Shown: positions 1 to 9,904, counted from the first letter of the stretch. The stretch: 43,050 nt of DNA from Bacteroidota bacterium (GCA_022562895.1 JADFOK010000021.1:1-43050), one strand, 5' to 3'. Program-made: numbers and translations. The notes: generated by a model not told the origin, from the sequence alone.

Positions 1-105
1 ATCAATTTGTTTAATATATAATAATCTTTTTATCACCTGCAAAAGTGTAATAAAAAATAATTTAGCATTGAAAAAATTTTAGAACTAAAAACATTATATT
101 ATTTA

Positions 106-1827
106 TTGGGATTTATTTTTCTTTCTACAATAATCCATGCTCAAGATTTTTCAAAAGAAAACCTACAAAAGTTAAGTGATGAAGAATTATTATCTCTATT
201 TAATGAGGTTAAAAATGACTCTATTATAGCAGAAAAAGCTGCGCGAATATATTTAGATAGAGCCAGAAAAGAAAATGACACCATTAAAATGGCTAGGGGT
301 TACGATAGATTAGCTAGAATATTTCATCCTGAAAAGAATTTAAAATTTGTTGACACATTAATAAATCTTACTAGAGGTTTAAATCATATAACCTATCCTG
401 CTCAAGGATATATACTAAGAGGCTACTATTATGGCATAATTGAGAATTTAGAACTCGAAACTGAAAATTATCTAAAAGCATATAATATTGCATTAGCTAA
501 TGACAACATTATACAAAAAATGCATATTTTAGATAATTTGATATTTTTAAAATCAGTTTGGGGAAATAAGAGAGAGGCACTTGAATTACAAAAGAAAAGA
601 CATGAATTAATTAAAGACAAAAACTATATTAAAAAAGTTAATAAAACCACTAGAGAGGGAGCTAAAGCTTATTTTGATGATTTGCATCTTAATTATGAAT
701 TATCATCTATAGAAAATTTTGTTTTTTGTTATCTTAATTTAAAAAAATTAGATTCTGCAAATATATTTTTAAAAAAAGGTCTTCAAAAATCTAATGACTT
801 CAAGGGATATGGAAGTAGGGGGTTTTATTACTGGTTTTTAGAATGTTCTATTGAAATTGATTATTACACTAATGATTATGAAAATGCGATAAAAACTAGT
901 GACAACCTATTGTCAACTTTAGATGTCAAAAGCAACAAAAGGACAATTCAAAATATCTTTTTATTCAAGGGTTTATCGTTAATTAAAATGGGGAAACATG
1001 AAGTTGGTATTAGCTATTTAAAAAGATCTGATTCAATTTTTGTATCAGAAAACTTTTCAATTAAACAACCTTACCAAAGAATTTTATTTGAAAAATTGCT
1101 TGTTTATTATAATTCGAAAAATAATATTGAAAAAAAGATAGAGTATTTAAATAAATTAATTTCTGCTGACAGTATTATAAAAAAGAACTATCAATATTTC
1201 GAACCAACTTTAATTAAAAACTTTGAAACTCCAATATTATTAAAAGAAAGAGAACAACTAATTTCAACACTTGAACAGAGAAATAAAATAAAATCTACTA
1301 CGATCTGGTGGGTCTTGGGATTTTTTGGTATAAGTGTTATACTTCTAGTACATTATTATATAAAACAAGAACTTTATGTAAAACGATTTAATGTTCTTAT
1401 GTCACAGAAAGAGAATGAAATTGTTATAGATGGAAAGGAACATCCCAAAAATGAAATTTCAAAAAATATTATTGATGGTATATTAGAGCATTTAAATCTA
1501 TTTGAAAAAAATAAAAAATATTTATCACAAATAATTTCTTTACAGGATCTAGCAAAATCATTTAATACAAATTATAATTATCTTTCAAAGGTTATTAATT
1601 TATATAAGGGAAAGCGATATTCTGATTATATCAATAATCTACGTGTAGAGTATGCCTTTCAAGAATTAAAGATAAATTCAAAATTTAGGAAATACACTAT
1701 AAAAGCAATAGCAAAAGAAAGTGGATTTAAAAGTGCGGAATCCTTTTCAAAATCCTTTTATAAAGTATATGGAATTTATCCTTCATTCTACTTAAAACAA
1801 TTAGAAAGTAAGGAGGAGATAAATTAA
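106..1827 (+). CDS. TPR-containing transmembrane AraC-family transcriptional regulator
   Basis: The N-terminal ~390 residues are helical TPR-like repeats. One membrane segment follows (about residues 399-420, TIWWVLGFFGISVILLVHYY), then a C-terminal AraC-type double helix-turn-helix (about 470-565, with 'LAKSFNTNYNYLSKVIN' and 'IAKESGFKSAESFSKSFYK'). This layout is common in Flavobacteria: an exported sensor part with a cytoplasmic DNA-binding part. The start is unclear. TTG at 106 leaves a stubby signal sequence with no basic residues. The frame stays open upstream to a stop at 58-60, and an ATT at 67 would give a better signal peptide (EKILELKTLYYLLGF then ...IIHAQ). No ATG is available. 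The target genes cannot be read from sequence. Confidence 0.88.
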   Translation: MGFIFLSTIIHAQDFSKENLQKLSDEELLSLFNEVKNDSIIAEKAARIYLDRARKENDTIKMARGYDRLARIFHPEKNLKFVDTLINLTRGLNHITYPAQGYILRGYYYGIIENLELETENYLKAYNIALANDNIIQKMHILDNLIFLKSVWGNKREALELQKKRHELIKDKNYIKKVNKTTREGAKAYFDDLHLNYELSSIENFVFCYLNLKKLDSANIFLKKGLQKSNDFKGYGSRGFYYWFLECSIEIDYYTNDYENAIKTSDNLLSTLDVKSNKRTIQNIFLFKGLSLIKMGKHEVGISYLKRSDSIFVSENFSIKQPYQRILFEKLLVYYNSKNNIEKKIEYLNKLISADSIIKKNYQYFEPTLIKNFETPILLKEREQLISTLEQRNKIKSTTIWWVLGFFGISVILLVHYYIKQELYVKRFNVLMSQKENEIVIDGKEHPKNEISKNIIDGILEHLNLFEKNKKYLSQIISLQDLAKSFNTNYNYLSKVINLYKGKRYSDYINNLRVEYAFQELKINSKFRKYTIKAIAKESGFKSAESFSKSFYKVYGIYPSFYLKQLESKEEIN

Positions 1828-1836
1828 AATAAATGT

Positions 1837-2367
1837 TTAACGAAACAAATCTTTAATTTGCTGCCAGGTAGATTTATTTAATGCCAGTTCCTCTTCAAAG
1901 GACTTAAGATCATCTCCCCGTACTTTATCAAATAATTTAGCGCGAATAACATAAACAACTGGCACTACAACAAGCATCAATGGTAGTAAATATATAAGTT
2001 CTAATTCATCAAGATTATTACTTTCGTTGAGTACTCCCCAAAGTTGAAAAGCATACATAGTAATGGGCACTAAGATAATCCAGTGCCACCAATGCTTGCA
2101 TGTGAAAAACCACATTAATAAAAGATAAAGAGGTATAAATTTTCCAGTAAAATACCAAGCAAATGCATACCAGGAAGGAAACGATGTCTCTATTGTAAAT
2201 AGGGAAGTCTCCCAAACCTGTGAGTCTGGGAAACTTTCATATGAATAAAATAAAAACGGTGTTACTGCAATAAACAATACAACAAGACCGCCAATAAATA
2301 AGGCTCTCTTACCCGTTTTGTAATGGTGGTAGGGTTTTGTCGACTTGCTGTTCTGTTTGTCCATCAT
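1837..2367 (-). CDS. Conserved membrane protein of unknown function
   Basis: A 176-residue protein with about four hydrophobic segments (about residues 24-42, 64-86, 91-109 and 122-141) and a charged cytoplasmic-looking C-terminus. I recognise it only as a flavobacterial family without assigned function. The start ATG ATG lies inside the upstream lipoprotein gene, and the two ORFs overlap by 59 bases in different frames. This suggests translational coupling and a shared role, perhaps at the envelope. It is convergent with the AraC/TPR gene, with only 9 bases between their stops. Confidence 0.8.
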   Translation of the reverse strand: MMDKQNSKSTKPYHHYKTGKRALFIGGLVVLFIAVTPFLFYSYESFPDSQVWETSLFTIETSFPSWYAFAWYFTGKFIPLYLLLMWFFTCKHWWHWIILVPITMYAFQLWGVLNESNNLDELELIYLLPLMLVVVPVVYVIRAKLFDKVRGDDLKSFEEELALNKSTWQQIKDLFR

Positions 2368-2446
2368 CTATTCCTTCTGGTGTACAAGACACAAATAAAC
2401 AAGCACCGAATATTGCAACGATAAATAGATACTTTGTAAGTTTCAT
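2309..2446 (-). CDS. Small lipoprotein, 45 aa, overlapping the next gene
   Basis: Read by hand on the minus strand from ATG at 2446 to TAA at 2309. It begins MKLTKYLFIVAIFGACLFVS and continues CTPEGIDDGQTEQQ, ending LPPLQNG. A basic n-region, a hydrophobic core and a lipobox ending at Cys21 (FVSC) predict lipidation by Lgt and cleavage by LspA. The mature peptide is only about 25 residues and acidic. It overlaps the start of the 176-aa membrane protein by 59 bases, so the two are probably one transcript. Function unknown. Confidence 0.75.
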   Translation of the reverse strand: MKLTKYLFIVAIFGACLFVSCTPEGIDDGQTEQQVDKTLPPLQNG

Positions 2447-2626
2447 AATCTTTTCTTTTGTGAGGTTAATAGTACAAACCTAGTATAGAAAAAGACAAGT
2501 TTATCATTTAAGATAGCCGTATCTTTATAGGTTGCTCTATTCACAAAAGAAATACTCTTAAAAATTACGATCCGGGATTCTAAAATTTAAAAGTATCTAA
2601 TGCATATAAAGTGATCTCATTGCAAT

Positions 2627-3040
2627 TTAATTCATCGGCAAAATGTTTATTGTCCTACTTCCGTCTGGATTTTTAGTTAATTCGATTTTTGTTTTATTCA
2701 CAGCAATTAAATGCTCTATTATTTGTGGCCACTCTATAAAACTCCAGTGGTCCGAGTAAAAATATTCTTCAAATCCTATATCAAAGGCCTCTTTTTCTTC
2801 CTTAATTCTGTAAAAGTCGAAATGAAAGAGTTTTTCATTATTAAATTCATATTCGTTAATAATGGAATATGTTGGACTGTTCAAAGTCTCCTTGACACCT
2901 AGTTTCTTGGCTATTTCCTTTATCAGCGTTGTTTTGCCAACTCCCATATCGCCATAAAACAATAATGTTTTATTTGAAACGTCCTTTATCACTTTTTCGG
3001 CTATATCGCCTAGTTCATGTAAAGTAAAGGTGTATTCCAT
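2627..3040 (-). CDS. tsaE: tRNA threonylcarbamoyladenosine biosynthesis ATPase TsaE
   Basis: TsaE is the small ATPase that, with TsaB and TsaD, transfers the threonylcarbamoyl group to A37 of ANN-decoding tRNAs. The 137-residue length is normal. Visible motifs are the Walker A loop GDMGVGKTT (residues 30-38), the family motif NSPTY (54-58), the HFDFYR strand, and the IEWPQ segment with the conserved Trp. A TAnnTTTG box lies just upstream. It sits 93 bases downstream of porX on the same strand, as in many Flavobacteria. Confidence 0.95.
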   Translation of the reverse strand: MEYTFTLHELGDIAEKVIKDVSNKTLLFYGDMGVGKTTLIKEIAKKLGVKETLNSPTYSIINEYEFNNEKLFHFDFYRIKEEKEAFDIGFEEYFYSDHWSFIEWPQIIEHLIAVNKTKIELTKNPDGSRTINILPMN

Positions 3041-3054
3041 AATACGCTAGTTAG

Positions 3055-3062
3055 CAAATATA
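3055..3062 (-). promoter_or_regulatory. Candidate -7 box for tsaE
   Basis: On the minus strand it reads TATATTTG, a full match to the Bacteroidota TAnnTTTG -7 element, 15 bases upstream of the tsaE start. The -33 element is not obvious. Confidence 0.45.
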
Positions 3063-3133
3063 TACTTATTTGTCGTTTATTAACTAAAAAATACGATTAT
3101 ATGCTATTATGTAGGAATAAACTTACAAATAAT

Positions 3134-4681
3134 TTATCTTGGATCCAATACTACGAAGGGTATAATAATTTCTTCCAGTGAAACCCCGCCATGTTGGTAT
3201 GTATTTCGATAATAACCCACGTAATGGTTGTAGTTATTTGGATAAGCAAAGAACATATCATTTTTTGCAAAAATAAATAAACTACTCATATTGATTGATG
3301 GAAGTTTTATGTCTTTTGGGTCATTTACCACCAAAACATCTTTTTCTTCATAGGTAAGGCTTCTCCCTGTTTTATACCTAAGATTCAAACTTGTGTTTTT
3401 ATCCCCAATTACCCTGGAAGGGTTTTTGACATTTATAGTTCCATGGTCGGTAGTTATTATTAATTTAAAGCCCAATCTTGAAGCTTGTTGAATAATTTGA
3501 AGCAATTGTGAATTTTTAAACCAGCTTTGTGTTAATGATCTATAAGATTTATCTGTAGAGGCCAACTCTTTAATTACTTCCATTTCAGTTTTAGAATGCG
3601 AGAGTATGTCCACAAAATTGTAAACCATAACTATTAGATCTTCATTTTTGTGACTTTTAAAATTTTCAGAAAGACGTTTGCCTTGTTTTAAATTTGAAAT
3701 TTTATGATAACTCCAATTCAGTTTTAGTTCAAGACGGTTTAACTGTGCTTCCAGAAATTCTTTTTCATACAGGTTTTTACCCCCTTCTTCGGTATCATTT
3801 AGCCAAAGTGTTGGATGTGTTTTTTCCATTTCACTTGGCATTAAACCTGAAAAGATAGCATTACGGGCATATTGCGTTGCAGTGGGCAGTATACTGTAAT
3901 ACAATTCCTCACTTGCTTTTTTGTAGCTGGAGCTTAAAAATGGTTCAAAGGCCTTCCATTGGTCGTATCGTAAATTGTCAATAACGATCATTAGCGTTTT
4001 CTGTTCCTTTAAATGTGGCACTACATTATTTTTGAAAAGTCTATGCGACATCGTAGGGGCATCTTCACTGTTAATAAACCAATTGCGGTAATTCTTTTCT
4101 ATGAATTTACAAAACAGTTTATTGGCTTCATTTTTTTGAGATTCCAATATCTCAATCATACTAAAATCATCGATATTTTCTAATTCTAACTCCCAATACA
4201 CAAGTTTTTTATACAACACTGCCCATTCTTCATGAGTGTTTACCATAGACAGATCCATTGCTATCTTTCTAAATTCCTGTTGGTAATTAGAGGTGGTCTT
4301 TTCTGAAATTAAACGAGAATAATCTAAGTTCTTCTTTAAGCTTAATAAAATTTGATTGGGATTAACGGGTTTAATAAGGTAATCAGCAATTTTTGATCCT
4401 ATAGCTTCATCCATTATAGATTCCTCCTCACTTTTAGTGATCATTACCACCGGAAGCGATGCTTTTTGTTCTTTTATTTCTGAAAGTGTTTCCAGGCCAG
4501 TTAAGCCCGGCATATTTTCATCTAAGAATACAATATCAAAATTTTCTTTTTTTATTTCCTCAAGAGCTTCAGTACCACTTTGTGCTGTAGTTACTTTATA
4601 ATTTCTTTTTTCAAGAAAAATAATATGTGGTTTTAATAAATCTATTTCATCGTCTACCCAAAGAACCTTAATGTCGTTCAT
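3134..4681 (-). CDS. porX: PorX, response regulator / PglZ phosphatase controlling type IX secretion
   Basis: PorX regulates expression and function of the type IX secretion system and is paired in known species with the histidine kinase PorY. The receiver domain (residues 1-118) has acidic D10-D11, phosphoacceptor D54, T82 and K104. A helical linker follows (about 120-215), then a PglZ alkaline-phosphatase-superfamily domain (about 225-515). Likely metal or catalytic positions are D235, the T267/T269 pair in PTATQYAR, D358, H362, D412-H413 and H497. In studied PorX proteins the C-terminal domain hydrolyses phosphodiesters, including oligonucleotide second messengers. The 515-residue length is typical. 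No PorY lies in the window, but a type IX cargo is present at 35668-37371. Confidence 0.95.
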   Translation of the reverse strand: MNDIKVLWVDDEIDLLKPHIIFLEKRNYKVTTAQSGTEALEEIKKENFDIVFLDENMPGLTGLETLSEIKEQKASLPVVMITKSEEESIMDEAIGSKIADYLIKPVNPNQILLSLKKNLDYSRLISEKTTSNYQQEFRKIAMDLSMVNTHEEWAVLYKKLVYWELELENIDDFSMIEILESQKNEANKLFCKFIEKNYRNWFINSEDAPTMSHRLFKNNVVPHLKEQKTLMIVIDNLRYDQWKAFEPFLSSSYKKASEELYYSILPTATQYARNAIFSGLMPSEMEKTHPTLWLNDTEEGGKNLYEKEFLEAQLNRLELKLNWSYHKISNLKQGKRLSENFKSHKNEDLIVMVYNFVDILSHSKTEMEVIKELASTDKSYRSLTQSWFKNSQLLQIIQQASRLGFKLIITTDHGTINVKNPSRVIGDKNTSLNLRYKTGRSLTYEEKDVLVVNDPKDIKLPSINMSSLFIFAKNDMFFAYPNNYNHYVGYYRNTYQHGGVSLEEIIIPFVVLDPR

Positions 4682-4801
4682 ATATGTATATTTGTTTGTT
4701 TTAAAATGAAGTAATTATAAAAATCAATTTCTGGAATATTACAAAAATAATCCCGAAATACTTCAAAATGTATTATCTGAGTATTAATTAAAAGTTAAAG
4801 T

Positions 4802-6028
4802 TTGAATTCACAAAACAAACTCAAAATTATAAACGACCCAATCTATGGTTTTATTACTATTCCTAGTATTCTCATTTTTGAACTTGTAGAGCATAGATAT
4901 TTTCAACGCCTGAGGAGAATATTACAAATGGGGATGTCTTATCTGGTGTTTCCCGGGGCACATCACACTCGATTTCATCATGCATTAGGAGCCATGCATT
5001 TAATGCAAAAAGCTGTTCAAGTACTTCGGTTTAAGGGTGTAAAAATTGATGATGACGAAGCTGAAGCATTATATATAGCTATCCTGTTACATGATATTGG
5101 CCACGGTCCGTTTTCGCATGCGATGGAACAAAGTATAGTTGAAAACGTAAGCCACGAACATATATCGCTTCTGTTTATGGAAGCATTGAATGGTGTCTTT
5201 GATAATAGATTAACGTTAGCTATCCATATTTTTAAAAATAAGTATAAGAGAAAATTCTTTTATCAGCTTATTTCGGGTCAATTAGATATGGATCGCCTGG
5301 ATTATTTAAAACGAGATGGTTTTTATACGGGTGTTTCAGAAGGTGCTATAAATTCCCAGCGTTTAATTAGTATGCTCAATGTTCATCACGATAGTTTGGT
5401 TGTGGAGGAGAAAGGGATTTATTCAGTAGAAAAATTTATCATTGCACGTAGATTAATGTATTGGCAGGTATATCTGCATAAAACGGGTTTGGTAGCAGAG
5501 CAATTATTGCTTAGAGTTCTTAAAAGAGCTAAAGAGCTAAGCATAGAAGGTATTAAAATTCCAGCTAGTGATGCTCTATCTTTTTTTCTGAATACATCCA
5601 TAACTACTAAAAATTTTAGCAATAAGGTTCTTTCCACTTTTGCGCAATTGGACGATTACGATATTTTTTCGGGGATGAAGACTTGGGTAAATGAAGATGA
5701 TTTTGTGCTTAGTAACCTTTCAAAAATGTTGCTTAATAGAGATTTACTTAAAATAAAAATGAAATCGGAGCCATTTTCAGAAGAAAAAATCGTCAAGACA
5801 AGAGCAGAGTTTATGAAAAAACATGGGATTACTCAAAATGAAGCATCGTATTTTGTCTTTCAAGGGAAGATTATAAATCAAGCATACAGTATGGATAAGG
5901 ATACAATTAATCTGTTAACCAAAACAGGAAAAGTTATTGATGTGGCTAAGGCAAGTGACCACTTGAACCTAAAAGCACTTTCCACAAAAGTTGTAAAATA
6001 TTATATGTGTTTCCCAAAAACCAATTAG
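4802..6028 (+). CDS. HD-domain metal-dependent phosphohydrolase (SAMHD1/dGTPase-like)
   Basis: A 408-residue HD-superfamily enzyme. The HD signature is visible as H54-x-x-RFHHALG (about residues 54-63), 'LLHDIGHGPFSHAME' (H-D pair near 97-98) and a later Asp in 'QLDMDRLDYLKRDGFY' (about 163). This matches the SAMHD1/YdhJ branch, many of which hydrolyse dNTPs, but the substrate is not proven. The start is TTG at 4802: the flavobacterial N-terminus 'NKLKIINDPIYGFI' begins right after it and no upstream ATG is in frame. It is divergent from porX and upstream of lpxD in the same direction, a conserved order. Confidence 0.9.
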   Translation: MNSQNKLKIINDPIYGFITIPSILIFELVEHRYFQRLRRILQMGMSYLVFPGAHHTRFHHALGAMHLMQKAVQVLRFKGVKIDDDEAEALYIAILLHDIGHGPFSHAMEQSIVENVSHEHISLLFMEALNGVFDNRLTLAIHIFKNKYKRKFFYQLISGQLDMDRLDYLKRDGFYTGVSEGAINSQRLISMLNVHHDSLVVEEKGIYSVEKFIIARRLMYWQVYLHKTGLVAEQLLLRVLKRAKELSIEGIKIPASDALSFFLNTSITTKNFSNKVLSTFAQLDDYDIFSGMKTWVNEDDFVLSNLSKMLLNRDLLKIKMKSEPFSEEKIVKTRAEFMKKHGITQNEASYFVFQGKIINQAYSMDKDTINLLTKTGKVIDVAKASDHLNLKALSTKVVKYYMCFPKTN

Positions 6029-6042
6029 TGATCCTTTTTTTC

Positions 6043-6050
6043 TACTTTTG
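6043..6050 (+). promoter_or_regulatory. Candidate -7 box for the lpxD operon
   Basis: TACTTTTG matches TAnnTTTG exactly and lies 33 bases before the GTG start of lpxD, so transcription would begin near 6057. Confidence 0.5.
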
Positions 6051-6083
6051 CAGAAATAAAATTAATTTTTATAAACTTTAGGC

Positions 6084-7106
6084 GTGAAATTCACAGCGAC
6101 ACAAATAGCAGAGATATTAGATGGTAAAGTAGAAGGAAATCCCGATGTAGAAGTTTCTAAGCTTGCAAAAATTGAAGAAGGGAGTAACGGAACTCTTACT
6201 TTTTTAGCCAACCCTAAGTACACTCAATACATTTATACCACAAATGCATCTATTACTATTGTAGAAAATAATTTTGTTGCTGAAAATGAATTACAAACGA
6301 CTCTTATCCGTGTGAAAAACCCATATAAAGCTTTTTCTAAACTTTTAGAATATTATAATCAGGTAAAAATGAATAAAACAGGAATAGAAGAACCGGTTTT
6401 TATTTCTAAAAGTGCAAAGTTAGGAGATAACATATATATAGGAGCTTTTTCTTATTTAGGTGAAAGCGTTACTCTTGGAGATAAAGTTAAAATTTATCCC
6501 AATGTATATATAGGTGATAATGTTATTTTAGGGAATAATGTAATAGTCTTTGCTGGATCTAAGATATATTCGGACACTATAATTGGTAATGATTGTGTGA
6601 TACACAGTGGAGCAATAGTGGGTGCTGATGGATTTGGATATACTCCTAATGAAAAAGGAGAATTCGTCAAAATACCTCAAACCGGTAACGTATTAATAGA
6701 AGATAATGTAGATATAGGAGCAGGAACAACTATAGATCGTGCAACACTGGGATCTACAATTATAAGAAAAGGAGTTAAATTAGATAATCAAATACAAATT
6801 GCTCATAATGTCGAAATTGGTGAGAACACGGTTATTGCTGCACAATCGGGTATTGCCGGTTCAACCAAAATCGGCAAAAATTGTATGATTGGTGGTCAGG
6901 TTGGAATTGTGGGACATATCACTATAGGAAATAATGTGCGAATACAAGCTCAAAGTGGTATAGGCAGAAATGTGAAAGACGGCGAAATGCTGCAAGGATC
7001 TCCTGCTTTAAATTATGGTGATTATAATAAGAGCTACGTGCATTTTAAAAATCTACCTAAAATTATAGAAAGGTTAAATACAATAGAAAAAAATAAAAAT
7101 GATTGA
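6084..7106 (+). CDS. lpxD: LpxD, UDP-3-O-(3-hydroxyacyl)glucosamine N-acyltransferase
   Basis: Third step of lipid A synthesis: N-acylation of UDP-3-O-acyl-glucosamine with a 3-hydroxyacyl-ACP. It has an N-terminal uridine-binding domain (residues 1-100), then a left-handed beta-helix of hexapeptide repeats (about 105-320). The catalytic His is H241 in QIAHNVEIG, aligning with E. coli H239. The 340-residue length is typical. The start is GTG at 6084, because [12 protein letters not shown] is the family N-terminus. It overlaps the next gene by 8 bases, so it is the head of the lpxD - lpxC/fabZ - lpxA - efp operon. Confidence 0.96.
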   Translation: MKFTATQIAEILDGKVEGNPDVEVSKLAKIEEGSNGTLTFLANPKYTQYIYTTNASITIVENNFVAENELQTTLIRVKNPYKAFSKLLEYYNQVKMNKTGIEEPVFISKSAKLGDNIYIGAFSYLGESVTLGDKVKIYPNVYIGDNVILGNNVIVFAGSKIYSDTIIGNDCVIHSGAIVGADGFGYTPNEKGEFVKIPQTGNVLIEDNVDIGAGTTIDRATLGSTIIRKGVKLDNQIQIAHNVEIGENTVIAAQSGIAGSTKIGKNCMIGGQVGIVGHITIGNNVRIQAQSGIGRNVKDGEMLQGSPALNYGDYNKSYVHFKNLPKIIERLNTIEKNKND

Positions 7107-8505
7107 TTTCTTTGTAAAACAACGCACAATTGGCAAAAAAGTTTCGCTTACCGGAGTAGGGTTACATACTGGTAAAGAGGTAACTATTACTTTTAAACCG
7201 GCTCCTGAAAATCATGGATACTCGTTCGTTCGTATAGATTTAGAAGGATCTCCAATAATAGAAGCCGATGTAATTTATGTGGTAAATACACAAAGGGGAA
7301 CCAACCTGGAAAAGCAAGGTGTAAGTATAAACACTTCTGAGCATGTTTTGGCATCATTAGTGGGAATGCAAGTGGATAATTGTATTATAGAATTAAATGC
7401 TTCTGAACCTCCAATAATGGATGGTTCATCTAAATCTTTTGTAGAAATATTAGAAAAAGCCGGTATTGTAGAACAAGATGCACTTCGGGAAGAATATGTA
7501 GTTAAAGAGAATATTTCATATCTGGATGAAGAATCTGGAAGTGAAATTATTGTCTTGCCTGCCGATGAGTACCAACTTACGACCATGGTAGATTTTGGGA
7601 CAAATGTATTGGGTACACAAAATGCATCTATCAATCATATTTCAGAATTTAAAGATGAAATATCAAATGCTCGTACTTTTACTTTTTTGCACGAGATAGA
7701 AATGTTATTGGATGAAGGACTGATAAAAGGGGGTGACCTTAACAATGCTATTGTATATGTAGATAAGGAACTGTCTTCTGAAACAATGGAAAAACTTCGG
7801 ATAGCCTTTGGAAGAAATGATATTTCAGTAAAACCAAACGGAATTTTAGATAATTTAACCCTCCATCAACCCAATGAAGCAGCACGTCATAAACTTTTAG
7901 ATGTAATAGGTGATTTGGCATTGGTAGGTACTCATATTCGAGGTAAGGTCATAGCTAATAAACCCGGACATATGGTAAACACACAGTTCGCAAAAAAACT
8001 CTCAAGAATTATTAAAGCAGAAAAAAGAAACAAGATGCCAGTATTCGATATAAATAAAAAACCCGTAAAAGATATAAATGCTATAATGGAAATGTTGCCT
8101 CATAGGTCTCCATTTTTAATGATCGATAAAATCTTAGAACTTTCTAAAAATCATGTAATAGGACTTAAAAATGTTAGCATGAATGAACCCTTTTTTGAAG
8201 GTCATTTTCCGGGAGCTCCTGTAATGCCCGGTGTACTTATTGTTGAAGCTATGGCCCAAACAGGCGGGATATTAGCATTGAGCACAGTGCCGGACCCTGA
8301 AAATTATTTGACATTTTTTTTAAGAATAAATAATGTTAAATTTAAAAAACAAGTGATCCCCGGAGATACCATAATTTTTGATCTTAAACTTGATGTGCCT
8401 ATCCGTAGAGGTATAGTTCTTATGTCTGGAAAGGCATATGTAAATAATGTAATCGTTACCGAAGCTGAGCTTATGGCAAAGATTGTTAAAACAAAAAATA
8501 TATAA
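7099..8505 (+). CDS. lpxC/fabZ: Bifunctional LpxC deacetylase / FabZ dehydratase
   Basis: A fusion characteristic of Bacteroidota. Residues 1-310 are LpxC, the zinc UDP-3-O-acyl-GlcNAc deacetylase and committed step of lipid A synthesis. Zinc ligands are H82 (in SEHVLASL), H264 and D268 (in RHKLLD). Residues about 322-468 are FabZ, the (3R)-hydroxyacyl-ACP dehydratase, with H369 in the EGHFPG loop and E383 in VEAMAQTGG. One polypeptide therefore draws on the 3-hydroxyacyl-ACP pool for both lipid A and fatty-acid elongation. The stop overlaps the lpxA start by one base. Confidence 0.97.
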   Translation: MIDFFVKQRTIGKKVSLTGVGLHTGKEVTITFKPAPENHGYSFVRIDLEGSPIIEADVIYVVNTQRGTNLEKQGVSINTSEHVLASLVGMQVDNCIIELNASEPPIMDGSSKSFVEILEKAGIVEQDALREEYVVKENISYLDEESGSEIIVLPADEYQLTTMVDFGTNVLGTQNASINHISEFKDEISNARTFTFLHEIEMLLDEGLIKGGDLNNAIVYVDKELSSETMEKLRIAFGRNDISVKPNGILDNLTLHQPNEAARHKLLDVIGDLALVGTHIRGKVIANKPGHMVNTQFAKKLSRIIKAEKRNKMPVFDINKKPVKDINAIMEMLPHRSPFLMIDKILELSKNHVIGLKNVSMNEPFFEGHFPGAPVMPGVLIVEAMAQTGGILALSTVPDPENYLTFFLRINNVKFKKQVIPGDTIIFDLKLDVPIRRGIVLMSGKAYVNNVIVTEAELMAKIVKTKNI

Positions 8506-9287
8506 TGAATCAACCTCTTGCATATGTACATCCGGGTGCAAAAATTGCTAAAAATGTGGTAATTGAACCATTCGCAACAATTCACAGCAATGTAATAATA
8601 GGAGAAGGTACCTGGATTGGATCTAATGTTACCATCATGGAAGGTGCTCGCATTGGTAAGAATTGTAATATTTATCCGGGTGCAGTAATTTCAGCGATAC
8701 CACAGGATTTAAAATTTCAAGATGAGGAAACCATTGCCGTTATTGGCGACAATACTACCCTTCGTGAATATGTAACCATAAACCGGGGTACTGTCGATAG
8801 AGGCAAAACAGTTATAGGTAATAACTGTTTAATTATGGCCTATTGTCATATTGCTCATGATTGTATTGTAGGAGATAATTCTATTTTTTCGAATAATAGC
8901 ACTTTAGCAGGCCATGTTACAGTGGGCAAATATGTAATTTTAGCGGGAATGACTGCAGTACATCAATTTTGCACACTAGGCGATCATTCCTTTGTAACCG
9001 GGGGTTCCTTGGTACGTAAAGATGTACCACCCTATGTAAAAGGGGCAAGAGAGCCATTATCGTATGTAGGCATCAACTCAATTGGTTTAAGAAGAAGAGG
9101 ATTTAAAGCCGATAAAATAAGTGAGATTCAAAATATTTATAGAATACTATATCAAAATAATCATAATAATACCCAAGCTTCAAGAATTATTGAAGCTGAA
9201 ATGGAAGCCACTCCCGAAAGAGATGAAATCCTTCAGTTTATTAAAAATTCTAAACGCGGAATAATGAAAGGGTATTTCTCAAATTAA
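8505..9287 (+). CDS. lpxA: LpxA, UDP-GlcNAc O-acyltransferase
   Basis: First enzyme of lipid A synthesis, moving a 3-hydroxyacyl chain from ACP to UDP-GlcNAc. It has hexapeptide-repeat beta-helix through about residue 185, then a helical C-terminal domain. The catalytic base is H118 in HIAHDCIVG. The 260-residue length is typical. It is translationally coupled to lpxC/fabZ by a TAATG overlap. Confidence 0.97.
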   Translation: MNQPLAYVHPGAKIAKNVVIEPFATIHSNVIIGEGTWIGSNVTIMEGARIGKNCNIYPGAVISAIPQDLKFQDEETIAVIGDNTTLREYVTINRGTVDRGKTVIGNNCLIMAYCHIAHDCIVGDNSIFSNNSTLAGHVTVGKYVILAGMTAVHQFCTLGDHSFVTGGSLVRKDVPPYVKGAREPLSYVGINSIGLRRRGFKADKISEIQNIYRILYQNNHNNTQASRIIEAEMEATPERDEILQFIKNSKRGIMKGYFSN

Positions 9288-9305
9288 AAAAAAACTTAAT
9301 AGGTT

Positions 9306-9872
9306 ATGGCGAACACATCAGATATTAGAAAAGGATTGTGTATTAAATATAATCACGACATTTATAAAATAATCGAATTTTTACATGTGAAACCCGGAAA
9401 AGGACCTGCTTTTGTGCGTACAAAACTAAAAAGTATTACTACAGGAAAAGTAATAGATAACACTTTTTCTTCAGGACATAAAATTGATGCTGTTAGAATT
9501 GAAACCCATAAATTTCAATTTTTATACAAGGATGGGGACACCTATCATTTTATGAATACAGACGATTTCTCTCAAATACAATTGCAAAAAGAAGCACTGG
9601 ATACTCCAGAGTTCATGAAGGAAAGTGAAGTGGTTACTATTTTAATTAATACAGAAGATAATTTACCACTATCTGTAGAATTACCACCTCATGTTATCTT
9701 GGAAGTAACTAAAACAGAACCCGGAGTGAGAGGTAATACAGCTACAAATGCCACCAAACGTGCCATTGTTGAAACAGGTGCGAGTGTTAATGTACCACTC
9801 TTTATTAACGAGGGAGATAAAATTAGAATTGATACCGATAAAGGTAATTATCAAGAACGGATCAAAGAATAA
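9306..9872 (+). CDS. efp: Translation elongation factor P
   Basis: EF-P relieves ribosome stalling at polyproline stretches. At 188 residues it has the three-beta-barrel layout: KOW-like domain (1-65), central domain (66-128) and C-terminal OB domain (129-188). The modifiable loop lysine is K32 in VKPGKGPAF. It lies 18 bases after lpxA and is likely cotranscribed, an arrangement conserved in Flavobacteria. Confidence 0.97.
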   Translation: MANTSDIRKGLCIKYNHDIYKIIEFLHVKPGKGPAFVRTKLKSITTGKVIDNTFSSGHKIDAVRIETHKFQFLYKDGDTYHFMNTDDFSQIQLQKEALDTPEFMKESEVVTILINTEDNLPLSVELPPHVILEVTKTEPGVRGNTATNATKRAIVETGASVNVPLFINEGDKIRIDTDKGNYQERIKE

Positions 9873-9904
9873 ATATTATAAGTCTTACTTTTCGAAGGAT
9901 TTTT

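Noticed and set aside
2018..2215. 65-codon ORF inside the 176-aa membrane protein
   Set aside because: Alternative frame of a gene with clear membrane segments.
7099..8505. LpxC-FabZ fusion as a novelty
   Set aside because: This fusion is already well known in Bacteroidota.
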